A stretch of 10,121 nt of DNA from JBBDIO01 sp040880365 (lineage in GTDB: Bacteria > Chloroflexota > Anaerolineae > Caldilineales > Caldilineaceae), in the NCBI GenBank assembly GCA_040880365.1, contig JBBDIO010000307.1:1-10121 (forward strand). Reading direction: 5' to 3'. A model generated the notes under the pieces. The model was not told where the DNA came from. It worked only from the letters and a program-made list of their open reading frames with translations, and made no database searches. A program made the translations under genes and the position numbers. Below are positions 5,868-10,121 of the stretch, in pieces (positions within the stretch are counted from its first letter, which is position 1; the number at the start of each line of letters is the position of its first letter).

Positions 5868-7670
5868 ATGTCAGAACAAGTGTCGCAAGCCGCGTTGGCG
5901 CGTGTGGCGACTGTCGCCGAACTGGATAGAGCAGGTCTGCTCACCGTACATGTCAACGGGCACACCGTTGCCCTCTTTCGCCATGCGGATCAGGTCTATG
6001 CCATTGATAATCGCTGCCCGCACATGGGTTTTCCGCTGGATCGGGGCACGGTGAAGGATGGCATTCTGACCTGCCACTGGCATCACGCCCGCTTTGATTT
6101 GGCCAGCGGCGGTACGTTTGATCAATTTGCAGATGACGTGCCGGCCTTTCCGGTGACGGTGCGCGATGGCGAAATCTGGATCGATACCGAAAGCGGGCCG
6201 GATCCCCTGACGCATCAGGCCGACCGGCTGAAGGTGGGGCTGGAGCGCGATATTTCGTTGGTGATTGCCAAAGCGGTTTTGACGCTGATGGACGGTGATC
6301 CGGGCGATGGCACGCGCGCGCAAGGCCCATTTGCCACAGGGCTGGAATTTGGCGCGACCTATCGCCGGGCAGGTTGGGGGCAGGGGCTGACCATACACGT
6401 CTGTTTCATGAATCTGTTGCCCCATTTGGCGCGGGGCGAACGCCCGCGTGCGCTGGTACATGGTCTGGCGGCGGTGGCGCGCGATTCGGCGGGCATGGCC
6501 CCGCGTTTTCCGGTGCGCCCGCTGCCTGAAGCCGCGCCCGACGTGCCCACGCTGAAACGGTGGTTGCGCCGCTTTATCGAGGTGCGCGATGCGGAAGGGG
6601 CCGAACGCTGTGTGATCTCGGCGCTGCGCGCGGGGGCGGATCATGTGCAGATGGCCGATATGCTGTTTGCTGCGGTCACCGACCGGCGCTATATCGATGT
6701 GGGGCATCCGGCAGATTTTACCAACAAGGCGCTGGAAGCGTTGGATATTGCCGGGTGGGACTATGCCGAGCCGGTGCTCACCAGTCTGGTGACAGGCTAT
6801 GCCAATGCTGCGCGCATGGAAGAATCGAATGCGTGGCGCAATCCGGTCGATCTCATCGAGATTTTGCAGGCCGCGTTTGAAGAATTGCCCCAGGCGTGGG
6901 CGGCAGGGCAGGCAGCCGACTCGGCAGCTCTGCCCGATTTTGATGCGCTGGCGCAAATCCTGTTGCAGGACGATCCGCAGGCGACGGTCGATGCGCTGCT
7001 GGATGCGCTGCGCCGGGGCTATGCCGGTGCGGACCTGGCTGCGGTGGTCTGCTATGCCGCAGCGCGACGGGTGGCGCAATTTCATACCAGCAACGAATTT
7101 GGCGACTGGGATACGGCGCTGCACACCTTTACGTTTGCCAATGCCATGCACCAGGGGATGCGGCGCGCGCCTTCGCCCGAACTGTTGCGCGGGGTCTTCG
7201 ACGCGGCGATGAGCGTCTATCTGGATCGCTTCTTGAATATGCCGGCTGCCCGTCTGCCCGAAGTGGGCGCGCGTGCATCTCAAAACGGGGCAGGCGTCAA
7301 CGGGACAGGTCAGAGTGAGGCCGGGCTGCTGGAGGAATTGGCGACGCAGCTGGATCGCCAGCAACAGGTGAACCCGGCCGCGCTGACGGTGGCCCGCTAT
7401 CTGCACGGTTCCGGCGCAGCCACCGACCTGACCGCGCAAATCGGCAAGCTGCTCTTGCGCGAAGACCGGGATTTCCACACCATCCAGTGTGTGGAGGCTG
7501 CGATTCGCCAGTGGACGCTGACGGATGATCCCGTGCGCCGAAGCCATTTTCTCATCGCCGCGATTCGCTATCTGGCGGCCCATTCGCCCACAGTGCGCGC
7601 CCAGGGGCAGACGTATCAGATTGCCAGCCGCCTGCATCGGGGTGAGGAGCTGTTCACCGAGACCGAATAG
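5868..7670 (+). CDS. Rieske [2Fe-2S] protein with a large helical C-terminal domain of unknown function
   Basis: This is a 600-residue soluble protein with no signal peptide or membrane helix. Residues about 10-108 form a Rieske domain of the ferredoxin/dioxygenase type. The ligands are Cys50 and His52 in CPHMGFPLDRG and Cys69 and His72 in CHWHHARFDL, followed by the usual GGTFDQFADDVPAFPV and GEIWID strands. The extra disulfide cysteines of respiratory-chain Rieske proteins are missing, so a cytochrome bc complex role is unlikely. I do not recognise the remaining 480 residues by name. They look all-helical and appear to hold about four weak repeats, each with one histidine between helices: TIHVCF (His177), DVGHPADF (His280), QFHTSNEF (His406) and DFHTIQCVEAAI (His537). 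Those from the second on are preceded by an LRxG-like stretch. A remote link to questin-oxidase/AflY-like enzymes is possible but unproven. The fusion suggests a self-contained redox enzyme whose Rieske centre feeds electrons to a C-terminal site. It is divergent from the Fe-S oxidoreductase gene. Confidence 0.9.
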   Translation: MSEQVSQAALARVATVAELDRAGLLTVHVNGHTVALFRHADQVYAIDNRCPHMGFPLDRGTVKDGILTCHWHHARFDLASGGTFDQFADDVPAFPVTVRDGEIWIDTESGPDPLTHQADRLKVGLERDISLVIAKAVLTLMDGDPGDGTRAQGPFATGLEFGATYRRAGWGQGLTIHVCFMNLLPHLARGERPRALVHGLAAVARDSAGMAPRFPVRPLPEAAPDVPTLKRWLRRFIEVRDAEGAERCVISALRAGADHVQMADMLFAAVTDRRYIDVGHPADFTNKALEALDIAGWDYAEPVLTSLVTGYANAARMEESNAWRNPVDLIEILQAAFEELPQAWAAGQAADSAALPDFDALAQILLQDDPQATVDALLDALRRGYAGADLAAVVCYAAARRVAQFHTSNEFGDWDTALHTFTFANAMHQGMRRAPSPELLRGVFDAAMSVYLDRFLNMPAARLPEVGARASQNGAGVNGTGQSEAGLLEELATQLDRQQQVNPAALTVARYLHGSGAATDLTAQIGKLLLREDRDFHTIQCVEAAIRQWTLTDDPVRRSHFLIAAIRYLAAHSPTVRAQGQTYQIASRLHRGEELFTETE

Positions 7671-7676
7671 GGCGGA

Positions 7677-7709
7677 ATATAGGACAGAATAGAGGATATA
7701 GGACAGAAT
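7677..7709. repeat. 14-bp perfect direct repeat covering the ribosome binding site of the ligase gene
   Basis: ATATAGGACAGAAT occurs at 7677-7690 and again at 7696-7709, a period of 19. Together the copies fill almost the whole 40-bp gap between the Rieske stop (7670) and the GTG start (7711). The second copy supplies AGGA seven bases before the GTG, so it is the working Shine-Dalgarno. The first copy offers a duplicate AGGA 19 bases further upstream. Confidence 0.9.
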
Positions 7710-7710
7710 C

Positions 7711-9747
7711 GTGTCGCATCCCATAGTCGCAGACCCGCCACCGCAGTCTGTATTGTGGCCTGAAATTGTGTGGCTGCTGCCTCTGGGGATCATCCCCTTG
7801 TGGGTGAATTTCTGGAGCTATCAACCCTTTGATCAGGCCAAGAGTCTGGCGCTGATGGGGCTGGTCTGGGGCCTGGGCGGCGGCTGGCTCGTCGTGTGCG
7901 GGTGGCACATGGAACGAGGGCGCGTGCCATCCGTACAGGCGCTGTTCCGGGCGAAGTCGGCGCGCGTGTGGATGCTCGGTGCCGTGCTGGTGTGGGCGGT
8001 TGTGCTGAGCGTGGCAACCGGGTACGCCGTAGACTGGCGGTTGAGCCTCTTTGGCAGCGATCTGCGGGGACAGGGTTTGCTCACGCAGCTTACCTATCTG
8101 TTGTTCTTCGGGTTTGTGGCGTTTGGTCTGCGCAATGCAGCCCAGATTGCGCGCCTCTATCGTGTGGTGGTGGCGGGCACGACGCCGTTGGTGGCAATTG
8201 GTTTGCTTCAGGCAGGCGGCATCGATCCGTTTGGGCTGGTGACAGACGCGCGGGCGCCGGTTTATAGTACGCTGGGCCGCGCCAATTTCACCGGCGCGTA
8301 TCTGGCCCTGGTGTTGCCGCTGACGGTGTACTGTGTGCTGGGTGCACAAGGCCGCTGGATGCGCGCGGGCTGGCTGCTGCTGGGAATGGCGCAGATTTTA
8401 TTGTTGGGGCTGACGGCGGCGCGCGCCGCGTGGTTGAGTGCCGCGGTGGGGCTGGCGGTGATGGGCGTGCTGCTGGCTGGGCCGTGGCTTGCCCGACGCG
8501 CGCGCTGGCTTGCCGGGGTCGCGCTGATGAGTTTGGGCGGCGCGCTGACTGTGATTGTGACTGTGATTGTGACTGTGGTCTTGGGGCTGGCGCAGATCGA
8601 ACCATTGACCCGGCTGGTAGGTGAGGGGTCGCTGGCGGCGCGGCTGACGATCTGGCAGGCTGTATTGGAGTTGATTCGTCAACGCCCGTGGTCCGGCTAT
8701 GGGTTGGAAAATCTGGAGCTGGTTTTCCCCGCGGTCTATCCGCCGCAACTGGTCTATTATCAGGGGCGCGACGTCTATGTGGATCGGGCGCACAATCTGA
8801 TTCTGGATTGGATGGTGGCGGGCGGCATTCCCGCGTTAGGTGCGCTCGTCTTGCTGTTGGGCGCTACGGTCTATGCGGCGCGGCAGGCGTGGGTATACAC
8901 AGGCTTGGATAGTGGGGACCGTCTCCCGGTGCGCGCCTTGCTGGTGACGGCTGTCGCGGTGGTGGCGGCAAGTGTGGCGGGCAATCTGGCAAGTTTTGAG
9001 GTGACGGCGGCGGCGTTGCTCACCTGGGCGGCGTTGGGCGTGGTGACGGCGTTGGCCTCTGGGCAGCGCGCACCCACCGCAGCCCAGGCGACAGACGCAG
9101 TAACCGGCCCTGGAATACGCTTAGTGACCGTTGTTCTGGCAGGTGTGATCGTGTTCGTGGTGGGCTATGGGGTGTGGTTGCCCCTGCACGCGGGAATTGT
9201 GCATGGGGCGGCGCAAAGAGCTGCGCAACGCGGCGCGTGGGAACGTGCCGCTCAGCAGGCGCAGACGGCGGTATGGCTTTGGCCCCATAGCCGGGGGCAT
9301 TGGTATTTGCAGGGCGAGATGCAGCAAGCATTGGCGGGCAGGGGTGCGCCCGCGGCGCAAGGGGCGCATCTGGCGGCGGCAGAAACTGCCTACCTGACGA
9401 TGGTGGCGCGTGTGCCGGAGGATGTGGGCGCGTGGATGGCGTTGGGCGCGTTTTATGCAGCCTGGCCGCGGCATGTGGATCTGCAAACTGCCCGTGCGGC
9501 CTATGATCAGGCGTTGCGGCGTGCGCCCACGCTGGCGGTCATCTGGGTGGATGTGGCGCGCCTGCATATGCGCCACGGCGACGCTGCCGGCGCGCGGGAT
9601 GCCCTGGTGACCGCGCTGGACCTGGATCGCACGCATGTGGGGGCCTGGCGTTTGCTGGGCGATCTCTATGGCGGGGCGTTCAACGACCGTGCGGCGGCCC
9701 AATGGGCATATGAACAGGCCCAGGTTTGGGAAGCCGCCACGCGCTAG
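7711..9747 (+). CDS. O-antigen ligase/polymerase family membrane protein with C-terminal TPR domain
   Basis: This 678-residue polytopic membrane protein has about 13 hydrophobic helices between residues 14 and 490, then a soluble TPR-rich tail (about 497-675). Marks of the Wzy/WaaL/PglL-like family are visible. TAARAAWLSAAVGL (235-248) corresponds to the family's TxSRxA helix. The large outer loop holds SLAARLTIWQAVLELI (307-322), RPWSGYGLENL (325-335) and DRAHNLILDWMVAGG (358-372, with His361). Such enzymes join or polymerise lipid-linked glycans at the outer membrane face. If the host lacks LPS, the product may be an exopolysaccharide or glycoprotein glycan, which the sequence cannot settle. 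The TPR part shows repeated A-x-x-x-Y/A-x-x-A-L-x-x-x-P spacing, for example TARAAYDQALRRAPTLAVIW, and probably binds a partner. The GTG start is chosen for AGGA seven bases upstream and because it keeps helix 1 and the conserved FDQAK segment. The 40-bp gap suggests co-transcription with the Rieske gene, though no functional tie is obvious. Helix 9 contains a 12-bp tandem repeat. Confidence 0.88.
   Translation: MSHPIVADPPPQSVLWPEIVWLLPLGIIPLWVNFWSYQPFDQAKSLALMGLVWGLGGGWLVVCGWHMERGRVPSVQALFRAKSARVWMLGAVLVWAVVLSVATGYAVDWRLSLFGSDLRGQGLLTQLTYLLFFGFVAFGLRNAAQIARLYRVVVAGTTPLVAIGLLQAGGIDPFGLVTDARAPVYSTLGRANFTGAYLALVLPLTVYCVLGAQGRWMRAGWLLLGMAQILLLGLTAARAAWLSAAVGLAVMGVLLAGPWLARRARWLAGVALMSLGGALTVIVTVIVTVVLGLAQIEPLTRLVGEGSLAARLTIWQAVLELIRQRPWSGYGLENLELVFPAVYPPQLVYYQGRDVYVDRAHNLILDWMVAGGIPALGALVLLLGATVYAARQAWVYTGLDSGDRLPVRALLVTAVAVVAASVAGNLASFEVTAAALLTWAALGVVTALASGQRAPTAAQATDAVTGPGIRLVTVVLAGVIVFVVGYGVWLPLHAGIVHGAAQRAAQRGAWERAAQQAQTAVWLWPHSRGHWYLQGEMQQALAGRGAPAAQGAHLAAAETAYLTMVARVPEDVGAWMALGAFYAAWPRHVDLQTARAAYDQALRRAPTLAVIWVDVARLHMRHGDAAGARDALVTALDLDRTHVGAWRLLGDLYGGAFNDRAAAQWAYEQAQVWEAATR
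8547..8577 (+). repeat. In-frame 12-bp tandem repeat inside the ligase gene
   Basis: The unit GACTGTGATTGT occurs at 8547-8558 and 8559-8570, then a partial third copy (GACTGTG) at 8571-8577. It encodes the run TVIVTVIVTVV (residues 280-290) in a membrane helix. Because the unit is four codons, gain or loss of a copy would lengthen or shorten the helix by four residues without breaking the frame. Confidence 0.85.
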
Positions 9748-9791
9748 CACCCGCAGCGACGACAATTCCGGCGTCTGGGGCGTCGGGCTGA

Positions 9792-9797
9792 GAGGGG
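9792..9797 (+). promoter_or_regulatory. Probable ribosome binding site of the secreted protein gene
   Basis: GAGGGG stands 11 bases before the ATG at 9809, slightly long but usable. A nearer ATG at 9798 is out of frame and runs into a stop after 17 codons. No promoter is evident in the 61-bp gap after the ligase gene, so co-transcription with it is likely. Confidence 0.5.
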
Positions 9798-9808
9798 ATG
9801 AGACACTT

Positions 9809-10121
9809 ATGCGAATTTATTGGTGGTCGCTTGTGGTCGCTATGTTGCTGATATGGCATCTGGGTGGAGAGACGCGTCTCCTGGCCCAGAGTTCGTCGAA
9901 TTTCCGCATGGAAAAATCGGTGATGGACGGCGGCAGCCTGCGCATGGCTGCGTCCGATTTTGGGATGGCGGGCACAATCGGCCAAAAAGACAATGCGGTG
10001 ATGGCGAGTGGCAGCTTTGTTTTACACGGCGGATTCTGGCCCGGCCTTGGGGCGCAAATGCCGGACCCGACAGACCCCGATCCGACGGACCCAGACCCGA
10101 CAGATCCAGACCAGACAGACC
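9809..10121 (+). CDS. Secreted protein with GTIGQ...GGFW motif and DPTDP-repeat linker, partial (3' end outside window)
   Basis: The reading frame is open from the ATG to the window end, giving 104 codons of a longer protein. Residues 1-26 look like a signal peptide: MR, a hydrophobic core from about 3 to 20 (IYWWSLVVAMLLIWHLGG), and likely cleavage after Ala26 in RLLAQSS. The next 55 residues follow a pattern I know from many secreted bacterial proteins: SSNFRMEKSVMDGG, AGTIGQKDNAV, SGSFVLHGGFWPG. There, a gene commonly reads like sxxYxLxxSVxDxGG...LxGTIGQPDAG...GGxYxLxGGFWxG. From residue 86 an acidic proline linker of DPTDP units begins (DPTDP three times, then DQTD) and continues past the edge. 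Such linkers usually join the N-terminal module to cell-surface or repeat domains. The function is unknown. It probably follows the ligase gene in the same transcript and may be a cell-envelope or exported protein. Confidence 0.8.
   Translation, partial: MRIYWWSLVVAMLLIWHLGGETRLLAQSSSNFRMEKSVMDGGSLRMAASDFGMAGTIGQKDNAVMASGSFVLHGGFWPGLGAQMPDPTDPDPTDPDPTDPDQTD
10064..10120 (+). repeat. 15-bp coding tandem repeat (DPTDP units)
   Basis: Three full 15-bp units (10064-10078, 10079-10093, 10094-10108) and most of a fourth (10109-10120) encode DPTDP, DPTDP, DPTDP, DQTD. Third-position differences between units (GAC/GAT, CCC/CCG/CCA, ACA/ACG) show that the array is not brand new or that the protein sequence is under selection. 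The array is cut by the window edge, so total copy number is unknown. Confidence 0.9.

Noticed and set aside
5871..7793. 640-codon open frame on the minus strand, antisense to the whole Rieske gene
   Set aside because: Its protein is rich in Arg, His and Gln with no recognisable motif, and it lies exactly opposite a gene with a clear Rieske motif and a strong ribosome site. Long antisense frames are common in GC-rich genes.
9755..9790. Possible CGACG/CGTCG hairpin after the ligase gene
   Set aside because: The stem is five base pairs with a long loop and no T-run. The next gene follows on the same strand within 61 bp.

Overview
The window looks like chromosomal DNA from a GC-rich, respiring, non-model bacterium. 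A member of Chloroflexota is my best guess. That rests on the combination of a membrane HdrD-like/EMO-type Fe-S oxidoreductase, a stand-alone Nfu N-terminal-domain protein, an O-antigen-ligase-like protein with a TPR tail, and a secreted protein with the GTIGQ...GGFW pattern. It is an inference from gene content and protein style, not from a marker gene. I see no rRNA, tRNA, CRISPR array, insertion sequence or phage gene.

Left half, minus strand, in transcription order: a membrane-anchored iron-sulfur oxidoreductase (5560 to 3527), a small cysteine-free Nfu N-terminal-domain protein (3348 to 3028), the lipoyl-bearing E2 acyltransferase of a 2-oxoacid dehydrogenase complex (2937 to 1552), and its E3 partner dihydrolipoyl dehydrogenase (1450 to 23). 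E2 and E3 form the core of one complex, but no E1 gene is present. The Nfu-like protein may help Fe-S delivery, for example to lipoyl synthase, which makes the cofactor E2 needs. The Fe-S oxidoreductase probably passes electrons from electron-transfer flavoprotein to menaquinone. Its own promoter lies near 5726, and a second good promoter (TTGTAT-17-TATACT) precedes the Nfu gene, so there are at least two transcription units.

Centre: a 307-bp divergent intergenic region (5561-5867) separates the Fe-S gene from a plus-strand gene for a 600-residue protein. This has an N-terminal Rieske [2Fe-2S] domain and a long helical C-terminal region. I do not recognise that region; it seems to be built of about four weak repeats, each centred on one histidine.

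Right half, plus strand: 40 bp after the Rieske gene comes a polytopic O-antigen ligase/polymerase-like protein with a C-terminal TPR domain. After it is the start of a secreted protein that runs off the window end inside a DPTDP-repeat linker.

The oddest DNA-level feature is a set of short tandem duplications (10-17 bp units, near-perfect) sitting at gene edges: 3366-3386, 3510-3543, 5618-5645, 5799-5828 and 7677-7709. Further in-frame ones lie inside two coding regions (8547-8577, 10064-10120). Their sequences are unrelated, which points to a mutational process rather than a repeat family. A cluster of three palindromes before the E2 gene (2957-3000) is also unexplained.
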